From positions 5,784,001 to 5,848,000 of the forward strand of contig NZ_LT838813.1 of NCBI RefSeq assembly GCF_900176595.1: a stretch of 64,000 nucleotides of DNA, in the 5' to 3' direction. Below, piece after piece: positions 29,744-38,834 of the stretch. This stretch comes from Aquiflexum balticum DSM 16537 (GTDB lineage Bacteria; Bacteroidota; Bacteroidia; Cytophagales; Cyclobacteriaceae). Below the pieces are notes generated by a model. The model was given only the letters and a program-made list of their open reading frames with translations, did not search any database and had not been told where the DNA came from. The position numbers and the translations under genes were made by a program. Position 1 is the stretch's first letter; each line of letters opens with the position of its first letter.

Positions 29744-30044
29744 ATAGTTTTTCGTTTCTTTGCCAGTAACCTGGATTCTTACTTCTTACTTGACCCTAGT
29801 CAGAAGTCTGATTCGCCGTTCATTTTTGTCTCTGCATAAGAATTATTTTGAATTACTATTTTTCCGCCTTTTTCGTGTGACTATAAAAAAATCAATAGGC
29901 TCAAATATTTGTGTTGAAAACAATTGAAAAGTAACTATGTTTTTTTTTAAAAATATACTATTTGAAAAACAACTTTTCGTTATTATTGCTACAATACCTT
30001 ATTTTTAACCGTTCAACTTAAAATAATTAAAATATTGTATATAA
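29744..30044. other. AT-rich spacer upstream of the 474-aa lyase-like gene
   Basis: About 300 bp without a gene. Several T and A runs lie close to the start codon at 30045. The sequence tactatttg near 29960 is close to, but not the same as, a Bacteroidota -7 element, so I do not call a promoter. Confidence 0.4.
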
Positions 30045-31469
30045 ATGAAGGCACTTATTATCTTTATATTTGTCCTAAGCTATTCAAATTTTAACTTTAC
30101 TCCAAATGAGGGCCTTTTTTCTCAGGAAAAAAAACTTGCCTTTCCTGGTGCAGAGGGATTTGGAAAATATGCAACAGGTGGACGCGGCGGAATGATCTAT
30201 ATAGTTTCAAACCTTAACGATAGTGGCCTTGGGAGTTTAAGGTGGGCATTAGAATCCAAAGGCCCAAGAACCGTAATCTTTGAAGTGTCTGGTAACATAG
30301 AACTCAAAAGCAGACTGCAGATAAGAAACGGGGACTTGACTATTGCCGGGCAAACTGCTCCCGGGGATGGTATAACTTTAAAAAATTACCCTTTAAGAGT
30401 CTTAAATACAAATAATGTTATTATCCGATTTTTAAGGTCAAGACTTGGTGACCTTTATGTTGATGATCCAATAAGTTCCACCCTAAATGTGGATGCTTTT
30501 GAGATTTTCAACAGTTCCAATGTAATTATAGACCACTGTTCTTTTTCCTGGGGTACAGATGAAGTAGCTTCAATTGCCACTGGATTAGATATTACCATTC
30601 AAAATTCAATTATATCTGAAGCCCTTGGAAACTATAATCCACTTGGGTCTCTTAATTATGGGGATAGACTCTCATACTACCAAAATCTTTATATCCATAA
30701 TTTAATCAGAAATCCTTCAATCTCCTCTCTTTCAGGGAGCGGGCTTCATGATATCCGAAACATTGTTGTTTACAATTATGGTTTCCGGGCTATAGATAAT
30801 GCACCAAATTGTAAAGTAAATGTTTACAACTCCTATTTTAAACCAGGCCCAGCCACTTTAGCGCATAAAGAGGCTTCTTCAATATCTAAAAAATTCCTGA
30901 ACCCAACTATGTTGGACGGTAATTCTGAAACATATGGAAAATTCTACTTGGAAGGTAATTTTATGCCTACTGTTGATTTGTTAAAAGACCAATGGTTGGG
31001 AGTAAGGCTTGAAAATGGTACGAATCAAAAGTTATATCTGGAAAACTGTAAAAATACCGATGGAAATGGAATTCTTGTCCCATTTGAAATACCTATTGGA
31101 CTTTACAGCAAGAATCTCAAAGCACAAGAGGCCTATGAAGAAGTATTGGCAAATGTAGGTGCAAGTTTAGTTAGAGATAATGTAGACAAAAGATTAATTA
31201 ATGAATTAAAGACAGGGACAATAACTTTTAAAGGATCTAATTCTGGTTTATTGGGTATTATCGACAGCCAAAAAGATGTAGGCGGATGGCCTCAACTGAA
31301 ATCCTTTCCTGCACCAAAGGATACAGATAAAGATGGCATGCCCGATGAATGGGAAATTGCCAAGGGACTAAATCCGGAACGTAGGGATGACCGATTCTAT
31401 GATTTAGATCCGGTCTATACCAATTTGGAAGTATATTTAAACAGTTTGGTGGAGCATATTATTAAGTAG
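30045..31469 (+). CDS. Secreted pectate-lyase-like protein, PL1 type (474 aa)
   Basis: A hydrophobic N-terminus (residues 1-28) suggests export. The mature part starts AFPGAEGFGKYATGGRGG, the usual opening of bacterial pectate lyases. The parallel beta-helix core contains IDHCSFSWGTDE near residue 163, and YIHNLIRNPS near residue 225, which fits the lyase pattern with a catalytic-type arginine before N-P. A calcium-binding DTDKDGMPDEWE motif follows near residue 426. Such enzymes cleave uronic-acid polymers by beta-elimination, but the true substrate is unknown. Unlike its two paralogues downstream it has no FN3, LamG or T9SS signal, so it may stay periplasmic or leave by another route. Confidence 0.85.
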   Translation: MKALIIFIFVLSYSNFNFTPNEGLFSQEKKLAFPGAEGFGKYATGGRGGMIYIVSNLNDSGLGSLRWALESKGPRTVIFEVSGNIELKSRLQIRNGDLTIAGQTAPGDGITLKNYPLRVLNTNNVIIRFLRSRLGDLYVDDPISSTLNVDAFEIFNSSNVIIDHCSFSWGTDEVASIATGLDITIQNSIISEALGNYNPLGSLNYGDRLSYYQNLYIHNLIRNPSISSLSGSGLHDIRNIVVYNYGFRAIDNAPNCKVNVYNSYFKPGPATLAHKEASSISKKFLNPTMLDGNSETYGKFYLEGNFMPTVDLLKDQWLGVRLENGTNQKLYLENCKNTDGNGILVPFEIPIGLYSKNLKAQEAYEEVLANVGASLVRDNVDKRLINELKTGTITFKGSNSGLLGIIDSQKDVGGWPQLKSFPAPKDTDKDGMPDEWEIAKGLNPERRDDRFYDLDPVYTNLEVYLNSLVEHIIK

Positions 31470-31607
31470 CCTGTCGGAAAGGAAGGTCTTAAGAGGTAAG
31501 GCAGAAGTTATTTTTATGGTACCAATGACATATAGGTAAAAATTCAATTATTTATTGGTTTTACAATAATTAAATTTAAACCAATCATATAAATAAAATG
31601 AACTATT

Positions 31608-31653
31608 GTCATTCCCTTTCTGTAAATGCCAATTTTCTCCACTACCAATGACG
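31608..31653. repeat. REP-like palindrome, copy 1
   Basis: A 46-bp unit with outer inverted arms gtcatt and aatgac around a core containing ctgtaaatgccaatttt. A second copy lies at 33169-33216 in the same orientation, and the two bracket the IS110 relic. The ends resemble the widespread gtcattcc-type REP elements of Bacteroidota. Confidence 0.7.
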
Positions 31654-33168
31654 TATTTTTGTATACTCATGTAATGTATTGGTTATGAGATATTTCCATC
31701 ACTGCCGTTTTCTCATCGAGTTCAATGGCAAGCTTTTGGAAATACTTCCCCTTTTGGGCCAATAAACGGTTTTTGTATTCCTCTACACCTTTTTCCACAA
31801 AATCCTGACCTTTCACTATGAGCCGCCAGTATTGCTCGGCCAATTTTCTTGCTACTGCCTTTACCGCGATTCTTGATCCTTTTCTTGCCCTGATCCTCCG
31901 TCCAAATTCTCCCAATGCAATACGCTTACTTGTAAGCAGTGATTGGGCTATAGTACGGAAAATTTGACCTGCCCTTGGTTTCCCCTTCGATTTACTCCTT
32001 CGTGTCTTGCCGGAATGGTTTTGTCCCGGCGATAATCCAAGCCAACTTGTAAAGTGTTTCTCACTTTTCCAATTGCTCAAATCCTCTCCGGTTTCTGTTT
32101 ACAACTGAAACCATGTGTATGAAGTGACGCCGGACAATTGGGTGGCATCTTTACCATTGAACAATAACCTGAGATGATCCTCCAGTCCATCGACGGTGGG
32201 TTTATGATGTCTTACGGGTTTGGATTTTCTTTTGGGCTTTTCTTGGGGAAGATCCTTATGCCGGTTCAAAACCTCCTCTATCTTTTTATCACATGCAAGG
32301 ATTTGTCCCTGGTAAAACTGATGCGCCTCATAAGCCTGCAATAAACTGAACAGACCTGTCTCGGTGTAGTATACTTCCAGAGCCTTGAGAATATCTTCTG
32401 ATTTGTTCTTGACCAAACTGGAATGGCAATAGGACAACAAGGCATGTGGGTTGCGCTCACCGGCCAATATGGCTTCAATGACAGACAGGCCACTCTTGCC
32501 ATGTACCTGGCTCAGCACTTCCGGCAGGCGGAGGTTCATTTCGATCAGGGCTTTCTGCATGTGGTTCACATGCATGGCAGCACTTCTGATGTGGTCCTCC
32601 CGCAGACGCTGATAGTTCCTTAGATTTTTGACCAGCCCCTCGGCCACAAAGCAGCGGTTGAGCAAACCGTAACTGTGCAGTTGGTTTATCCATTGACAGT
32701 CTTTGACATCGGTCTTTCTTCCCGGCACCTGCCTTGTCTGCCTGCCATAAACCATACATCCAGGCCGGCAGCTTGCAGCACATCAAAAAGAATTATCCAA
32801 TAACTCCCCGTAGCTTCCATGGCCTCAGTCCTGATTCCGTGGGAGAGTAAATATGACACTGCATCTTTAAAATCATGGGTGAAGGTACCGAATACAGCTA
32901 CCTGTTCCCCTTCGATGCCGATATAAATATTGCGTGAACCGATATCCATACCAGCCGAATGATGATGAATCTTTTCCATACATATAAAATATAAATTGGT
33001 AAGAATAAACCCTGTGCCCGTGGGATAACAGTCTAAAAGGCTACCATGCGGACAAGCAAAATCGCAGTACCATACTTCTGTCTATCACTCACGGTACCAT
33101 ACTCGGAAACAGGCAAGTGCACTATACTCCAATCGGCCAAACTGCACAGAATTTCCGCAAATTTAATA
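31654..33168 (-). mobile_element. Degraded IS110-family element (ends approximate)
   Basis: The element is defined by its broken DEDD transposase gene (31667-32979) and the short flanks up to two REP-like repeats. IS110 elements have no inverted repeats or long target duplications, so exact ends cannot be read from one copy. About 190 bp lie between the transposase start and the upstream REP copy. In the IS110 group this 5' non-coding part usually encodes the bridge RNA. IS110-type elements are known to target REP sequences, in agreement with this setting. Confidence 0.75.
31667..32979 (-). pseudogene. IS110-family transposase, frameshifted and interrupted
   Basis: The N-terminal RuvC-like part starts MEKIHHHSAGMDIGSRNIYI at 32979. 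A deletion of about one base near 32745 moves the reading into another frame, which continues with RQVPGRKTDVKDCQWINQL, a hallmark of the family. That frame ends at a TAA near 32099, where relatives have a tyrosine codon after WFQL. The same frame then continues with TETGEDLSNWKSEKHFTSWL through the Transposase_20 region to 31667. One frameshift and one nonsense change therefore inactivate the gene while the rest is well preserved, so decay is fairly recent. Confidence 0.92.
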
Positions 33169-33216
33169 CGTCATTTCCTTTTCTGTAAATGCCAATTTTT
33201 ACTACTCGGAATGACG
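33169..33216. repeat. REP-like palindrome, copy 2
   Basis: The second copy of the unit at 31608-31653. It has the arms cgtcatt and aatgacg and the same ctgtaaatgccaatttt core with a few changes. Confidence 0.7.
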
Positions 33217-33442
33217 GTGAGAGGAGGTTTATGCCACTATCTTCACTCTATTCTTAAAATTTGATGAAAACTACTAATTAAGGTTACTTTTCATTTATAC
33301 AAATTTGCTTGAACTGTCTTGAATTATGGTTTGCACCACAAATTTTTGGAAAAAGAAAAAACAATCCCCAAAATTGAATCTGATTAAAAAAATCATCACC
33401 CCAATCTGAAAGCTTAATCACCCCAATCAAGCCTTCAGCGAA

Positions 33443-33473
33443 ATTAAAAAAAGCTGACTTTTTCAAAGTCAGC
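33443..33473 (-). terminator. Hairpin with a T-tract readable on the minus strand
   Basis: Read on the minus strand, gctgacttt pairs with aaagtcagc and is followed by a run of T. No minus-strand gene ends nearby, so it may be a leftover terminator or act as a 5' leader hairpin of the plus-strand gene starting at 33524. Confidence 0.5.
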
Positions 33474-33523
33474 AGGATAAACGAATCCCCTATTCAAAAA
33501 TATGGGACAAAATGCCTGTACCT

Positions 33524-36500
33524 ATGAGAAAAATATTGTTGATTTTAATCTGGTTAATCAGCTTTTTACCGGTCACATTATCCTTTGGACAAAATCAATC
33601 CATACCTTCCTTTCCAGGGGCAGAGGGATTTGGAAAATATGCAACTGGTGGAAGAGGAGGAATGGTCTATATCGTTACCAGCCTGAACGACAGCGGTCTT
33701 GGAAGTTTAAGATGGGCTTTGGAGGCCAAAGGACCTAGGATTGTTGTCTTTGAAGTTTCAGGCACCATTGAACTCAAAAGCAAGCTTAATATAAGTAACG
33801 GTGATTTGACTATTGCTGGGCAAACTGCTCCAGGGGATGGCATAACTTTAAAAAATTACCCTTTAAGGATTTTAAATACAAACAATGTTATTATCCGGTT
33901 TATCAGGTCAAGACTTGGAGACCTTTATGTTGACCATCCGACTTTTCCAACAAATAAAGAGGATGCTTTTGAGATAGTAAGAAGTTCCAATGCAATAATC
34001 GACCACTGTTCCTTTTCTTGGGGTACAGATGAAGTAGCTTCAATTGCCACCGGATTGGATATAACCATTCAAAATTCCATTATTTCAGAAGCTCTTGGAA
34101 ACCATAACCCTCTTGGTTCACTAAATTATGGCGATAGACTCTCATATTACCAAAATCTTTATGTACATAATTTAATCAGGAATCCTTCAATATCCTCTCT
34201 TACTGGGAGCGGGCTTCATGATATCAGAAATATTGTGGTTTACAATTATGGGTTTCGAGCTATAGATAATGGACCAAATTGTAAAGTCAATGTTTACAAC
34301 TCCTATTTTAAACCAGGCCCGGCCACTTTAGCGCATGAAGAGGCTTCTTCAATATCAAAAAAATTCCTGAACCCAACTATGTTGGACGGTAATTCTGAAA
34401 CATATGGAAAATTCTACTTGGAAGGTAATTTTATGCCTACTGTTGATTTGTTAAAAGACCAATGGTTGGGAGTAAGACTTGAAAATGGTACGAATCAAAA
34501 GTTATATCTGGAAAACTGTAAAAATAAAGATGAAAATGGGAATCTAGTTCCTTTTGAAATACCTATTGGACTTTACAGCAAGAATCTCAATGCACAAGAG
34601 GCCTATGAAGAAGTATTGGCAAATGTAGGTGCAAGTTTAGTTAGAGATAATGTAGACAAAAGATTAATTAATGAATTAAAGACGGGGACAACCACTTTTC
34701 AAGGATCTAATTCTGGCTTACTAGGCATAATAGACAGCCAAAATGACGTAGGAGGTTGGCCGGAATTAAAATCTCTAACAGCTCCAAAAGACACAGACAG
34801 AGATGGTATACCCGATAATTGGGAAATTGAAAATGGTTTGGACCCAAACAAGGCCGATGATAGTCTATATTCATTGAATCAGGATTACACCAATATTGAG
34901 GTATATATCAATAGTATGGTGTCGCATATCAGCGAACCAAATTCCACTATTAAAACTTCAGGGATTGCCGTAGATCCCGAGGAATTATCTTTGGAAATTG
35001 GGAAAAACTATCAAATGAAGGCGGATCTATCTCCTTCAAATGCAACTGATAAAACCGTTTTTTGGACTATTTCCAATTCTCAAATTGCCACAGTAAATTC
35101 TAGTGGATTGGTTACAGCAGTCAATTCTGGTACTGCAACCATCACAGCAAAAACACAGGATGGAGGTTTTACAGACAGTTCCACCATAACTGTTATTGGT
35201 TCAGAGAATTCTATGATAGTAAAAAGTTTTACTTTGATAGATGCCTCTAATAATAATGAAATTCTTGAAATATCTGATGGTATGAAAATTGATTCAGAAT
35301 TGATTCAGAATTTAAACCTGAATATGCGGGCTAATACAAGCCCCACTATAGTTGGGAGTTTATTCATGTCTATCACAGGTCCAATTACCCATTCAACTAC
35401 AGAAAATGTAGCTCCTTATGCACTTTTTGGGGATAGTAATGGGAATTATTCAGGCAGGCCTTTTTCTACAGGTGATTATACTTTAACGGCTACACCTTAT
35501 CAAGAAGCCAACAAAGGCGGGATGGAAGGTGAAACAATTTCAATTAAATTTTCCATAATTGAAGTTGAAGAAAAAACTGTTCCAGATCAACCTGTCCTTG
35601 TTACGCCAATTGACAAAACATTGAATTTATCAAATACTATTGATTTTCAATGGAATATAATTGAAGATGCAGTAACTTACCATATACAACTTTCTGAGAA
35701 ATCTGATTTTACAACATTCTTTTTAGATCAAGATAATTTGGCCTCCAATCAAATCCAAATCAGTGATTTAAAATCCGGAATCCAGTATTATTGGAGAGTA
35801 AGGGCTTCAAACGAAGTCGGATATAGCAATTGGTCAACAATATGGTCTTTTACAACTAAAGCAACTATAAAAGCTCCTACGGCTCCGGTCCTTCTAGGAC
35901 CTGAAAACTTAAGCAGCGGTTTGACTGGCACCATCTCGCTAAAATGGACCAAACCTGAAAATGCAGAGGTATATAGGGTCCAAATTGCAAAAGATGAAGC
36001 GTTCACCAGAAAGCAGTTTGACTTATACAATATTCCCACCGAAACCTTTGATATAAATAACCTGGAAGCAGGAACGACCTTTTACTGGAGAGTCAATGCC
36101 TCTAATGAGGGGGGAAGCAGCGATTTCTCTGAAACCTGGAAATTTGAAACTTTGAAGGGTCCTACGGCTCCAAATTTAGTGAGTCCTGCTGATGGTCAAC
36201 CTAATATGGATACCTCTGTTAGGTTGGAATGGGAAACCGTTATTGGTGCTGATTCCTATAGACTCCATGTATCCGATACCAGAGATTTTTCTGTAAGGAT
36301 AATTGACCAAGCCAATATCAGCGAAAACCTCTTCAGTCTGCAAAATCTGGAAGAGGGAAAAATCTATTATTGGAGGGTACGGTCAAGCAATAAAGCAGGG
36401 AACAGTATTTATTCGAATATTTGGAGTTTTACCACCAAAATATCCTTGATAGCTCCAACTACTCCTGAATTGGTAAGTCCTATTCAATCTGCCACTGTGA

Positions 36501-37306
36501 ATGCAACAAATGTGGCTTTTGAATGGAAAGCGGTGAATACCGCTGAAAAATACCAGATTCAGGTGTCTAAGTTTTCCAATTTCAGTCAGGAAATTGTGGT
36601 CAATAACAATGGGGTGACCGGTAATAAGATCAATATAGCAACGCTTGAACCAGATCAGGTTTATTTCTGGAGGGTGAGGGCAATCAATGCTTCAGGTTCC
36701 AGTCCTTATTCCGCTGTATGGCTTGTCAAAACAGAACCTCTTCCTCCTTTGGCCTCTCCCCTATTGGTCAGTCCTGCGAATAGGATAATGGTTGACACTA
36801 CTTCGATAGCTTTTGTTTGGGAAATGGTACCAGAAGCGGATAATTATCAATTGGAAGTATCCAAGGATAGTACTTTCCAAGAAGGATTAATGCAATACAA
36901 AGAATTATCCTACACCAATTATATTTTGGACAGTCTTGAAAGCGGCGAAAAATATTTTTGGCGGGTGCAGGCAAATGGAAAAAGACCTTCCAGTCAATCT
37001 GAAACCTGGAGTTTTACCATTGAAGAAGATCTATCTGTTCTCTTGGCCAGATCTTCACCTGTAAAAATAAAGGCTTACCCCAATCCATTTGAGGATATTT
37101 TACATCTCGAATTTTCAAGAACTATAGAAGGAGAGGTTATTATCAGTATTATGGATAGTAATGGCATTACAGTCTTTGAGGAAGCTGTGAACGATATCAA
37201 AGAAAGTATCACCCTGGAAATCCCTACCGATTGGCCCAAAGGAGTGTATGTCATAAGGGTTCAGGGATTTGGAATATTTGAGAGTAAGAAAATAATTAAG
37301 AATTGA
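33524..37306 (+). CDS. T9SS-secreted pectate-lyase-like protein with BIG2 and five FN3 domains
   Basis: I prefer the ATG at 33524, where MRKILLILIWLISFLPVT forms a clean signal peptide, over the in-frame ATG at 33512. Residue numbers here count from 33512. The PL1-like beta-helix (about 35-420) keeps IDHCSFSWGTDE and YVHNLIRNPS and ends in a DTDRDGIPDNWE calcium motif (430). Then come BIG2 (483-567), the uncharacterised FTLI domain (569-690), five FN3 domains (690-785, 789-880, 884-978, 982-1075, 1081-1172) and a type A T9SS signal (AYPNPFEDILHLEF, 1185-1264). It probably acts at the cell surface on an acidic glycan, perhaps the EPS itself. A block around 34310-34690 is almost identical in DNA to the 474-residue paralogue, whereas the flanks differ. 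Confidence 0.87.
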   Translation: MRKILLILIWLISFLPVTLSFGQNQSIPSFPGAEGFGKYATGGRGGMVYIVTSLNDSGLGSLRWALEAKGPRIVVFEVSGTIELKSKLNISNGDLTIAGQTAPGDGITLKNYPLRILNTNNVIIRFIRSRLGDLYVDHPTFPTNKEDAFEIVRSSNAIIDHCSFSWGTDEVASIATGLDITIQNSIISEALGNHNPLGSLNYGDRLSYYQNLYVHNLIRNPSISSLTGSGLHDIRNIVVYNYGFRAIDNGPNCKVNVYNSYFKPGPATLAHEEASSISKKFLNPTMLDGNSETYGKFYLEGNFMPTVDLLKDQWLGVRLENGTNQKLYLENCKNKDENGNLVPFEIPIGLYSKNLNAQEAYEEVLANVGASLVRDNVDKRLINELKTGTTTFQGSNSGLLGIIDSQNDVGGWPELKSLTAPKDTDRDGIPDNWEIENGLDPNKADDSLYSLNQDYTNIEVYINSMVSHISEPNSTIKTSGIAVDPEELSLEIGKNYQMKADLSPSNATDKTVFWTISNSQIATVNSSGLVTAVNSGTATITAKTQDGGFTDSSTITVIGSENSMIVKSFTLIDASNNNEILEISDGMKIDSELIQNLNLNMRANTSPTIVGSLFMSITGPITHSTTENVAPYALFGDSNGNYSGRPFSTGDYTLTATPYQEANKGGMEGETISIKFSIIEVEEKTVPDQPVLVTPIDKTLNLSNTIDFQWNIIEDAVTYHIQLSEKSDFTTFFLDQDNLASNQIQISDLKSGIQYYWRVRASNEVGYSNWSTIWSFTTKATIKAPTAPVLLGPENLSSGLTGTISLKWTKPENAEVYRVQIAKDEAFTRKQFDLYNIPTETFDINNLEAGTTFYWRVNASNEGGSSDFSETWKFETLKGPTAPNLVSPADGQPNMDTSVRLEWETVIGADSYRLHVSDTRDFSVRIIDQANISENLFSLQNLEEGKIYYWRVRSSNKAGNSIYSNIWSFTTKISLIAPTTPELVSPIQSATVNATNVAFEWKAVNTAEKYQIQVSKFSNFSQEIVVNNNGVTGNKINIATLEPDQVYFWRVRAINASGSSPYSAVWLVKTEPLPPLASPLLVSPANRIMVDTTSIAFVWEMVPEADNYQLEVSKDSTFQEGLMQYKELSYTNYILDSLESGEKYFWRVQANGKRPSSQSETWSFTIEEDLSVLLARSSPVKIKAYPNPFEDILHLEFSRTIEGEVIISIMDSNGITVFEEAVNDIKESITLEIPTDWPKGVYVIRVQGFGIFESKKIIKN

Positions 37307-38834
37307 AAGGTTTGATTGAAAATGAAAAGTGTGGGATGACCGATGACCGATGTCGGATGTTTGGTGTGGCGTGTATAGAAGCCTTCTTGGCCATCCTTCT
37401 GGGAGACTTCTGGAAATAGAGAGTATTGTAGTATCAAAAAATCATTTATATATCCAGAATAGAGTTTACGTTCCACATTTCGGTAAAGAGGTTTTGAGTT
37501 CCAAACAGACTCTGCGACCGAAATTGCCTGAATAGCTGCTATCATGACCCCGGGCTGCGGTGCATAGAAGTTGGCAGAAGCCTAAAGATATTTCGAAGCA
37601 CCTTGCCCGGGGCTAATAATATTCAGCCCACTTCAGGGCTGTTAGTAAAAATCTCTTTAATTGAACACCAACCCTCATTTCTTAGGGTAGTGTGCGGGAA
37701 GACAAGAGCCTGTCTCGTCCCGAGCTATCGGGATCGGGGCAAAAAAGTAAGAGAGAAAAAGAAAGAAAAATGAAAAGAATGTCTCTCACTGAAAAGAACA
37801 TCATTAACTCCTCTACCGAATTGAGTTTGCGTTCCACATTTCGGTTAAGCGACTTTGAGTTCCAAACAAACTCTATGACCGAAATTGCTTTAATCGTCGC
37901 TATCAAAACCCCGGGTTGCGGTGCACCTAGGATCACCGAAACCGAAAAAGGCACGAAGCACCTTACCCGGGGCTACCGATATTTTGCCCCCAGAGGGGAT
38001 GCCAAAGAAAATTCTTAATTTGAACTCCAACATTATTTCTGTAGGATAGTGGGAAGGAAGACAATAGCCTGTCCCGAAGAATTTCGGGGGGCCGGGCCGG
38101 CTGGGCCTTGTGGGCGGATAAGCCTGTCCCGCAGAATTGCGGGAGATTCCATTGTCTTGTCCCGATAGCTATCGGGATTGTTACTTTTTTGGTCAAAGCC
38201 TGTCCCGACTTATCGGGGCAAAAAAGTAAGAGAATTGGTGCAGAAAAGATGAAATTGACATCACTCACTAAAAATCATGAAAAATAATACTCTTCTAAAT
38301 AGACTTGTATTCCACATTTCGGTTAAGCGACTTTGAGTTCCAAACAAACTCTATGACCGAAATTGCTTTAATCGTCGCTATCAAAACCCCGGGTTGCGGT
38401 GCACCTAGGATCACCGAAACCGAAAAAGGCACGAAGCACCTTACCCGGGGCTACCGATATCAAGCCCCGACGGGGCTGTTGCTGAAAACCTTATCTTATA
38501 ATACCAACCTCAATTAGGAAGGGTAGTGGGAAGGAAGACAATAGCCTGTCCCGAAGAATTTCGGGAGACCGCGCCAGCGCAGGCCTTGTGGGGAGAAGGA
38601 TTCCATTGTCTAGTCCAGATAGCTACCTTAGACTTCTTCCTCCATCGGGATTCAGACCTGTTTGTAGTAGAATATTGGATTAATGGCAAAGAAGCAGATA
38701 ACCATTAAATGGAATATTTACTCCATAAAAAAAATATTTTACCAAATTCACAAATAGGCAAAGTATTTGCTTAAATGAAAAAAGTTCTTGAAAAAGGACA
38801 GAAAATAAATTTATAAGCCTTAGTTATTTCCGAC
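37307..38834. repeat. Array of composite palindrome-rich repeats
   Basis: No gene is supported in these 1.5 kb. Three copies of one composite unit occur, marked by ttccacatttcggt at 37471, 37832 and 38310. The last two share a 151-bp block (37832-37982 and 38310-38460, offset 478) that reads as identical. Each unit then has a GC-rich hairpin zone (ccccggg near cccggggc), a gaagacaat...attgtct inverted pair, cccgatagctatcggg-type palindromes and a ttactttttt...aaaaaagtaa inverted pair. The motif gatgaccgatgaccgatgt at 37335 opens the array and recurs at 57845. Short open frames inside it are by-products, since identical peptides appear only because the DNA is repeated. Confidence 0.8.

Larger units (their letters stand above)
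32980..33523. other. IS110 upstream flank, REP copy and spacer before the 1264-aa gene
   Basis: Bases 32980-33168 belong to the 5' flank of the IS110 relic and could hold the remains of a bridge RNA. The sequence aaaaggctaccatgcgg and nearby repeats of ggtaccata are candidates for structured parts, but I cannot fold them here. A REP-like unit follows at 33169-33216. The rest is AT-rich, with a hairpin at 33443-33473, about 50 bp before the next start. Confidence 0.5.

Noticed and set aside
29950-29970. Promoter-like tactatttg upstream of the 474-residue lyase-like gene
   Set aside because: Spacing within the -7 box is off by one base and no -33 element is found at the usual distance.
33512-33523. 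Start of the 1264-residue frame at 33512
   Set aside because: The ATG at 33524 gives a cleaner signal peptide with a basic n-region, so the four extra residues are probably not translated.
37692-38517. Open frames of 108 and 70 codons that share a long identical peptide segment
   Set aside because: The identity comes from the 151-bp DNA repeat; the frames run through hairpins and have no conserved start or protein family.
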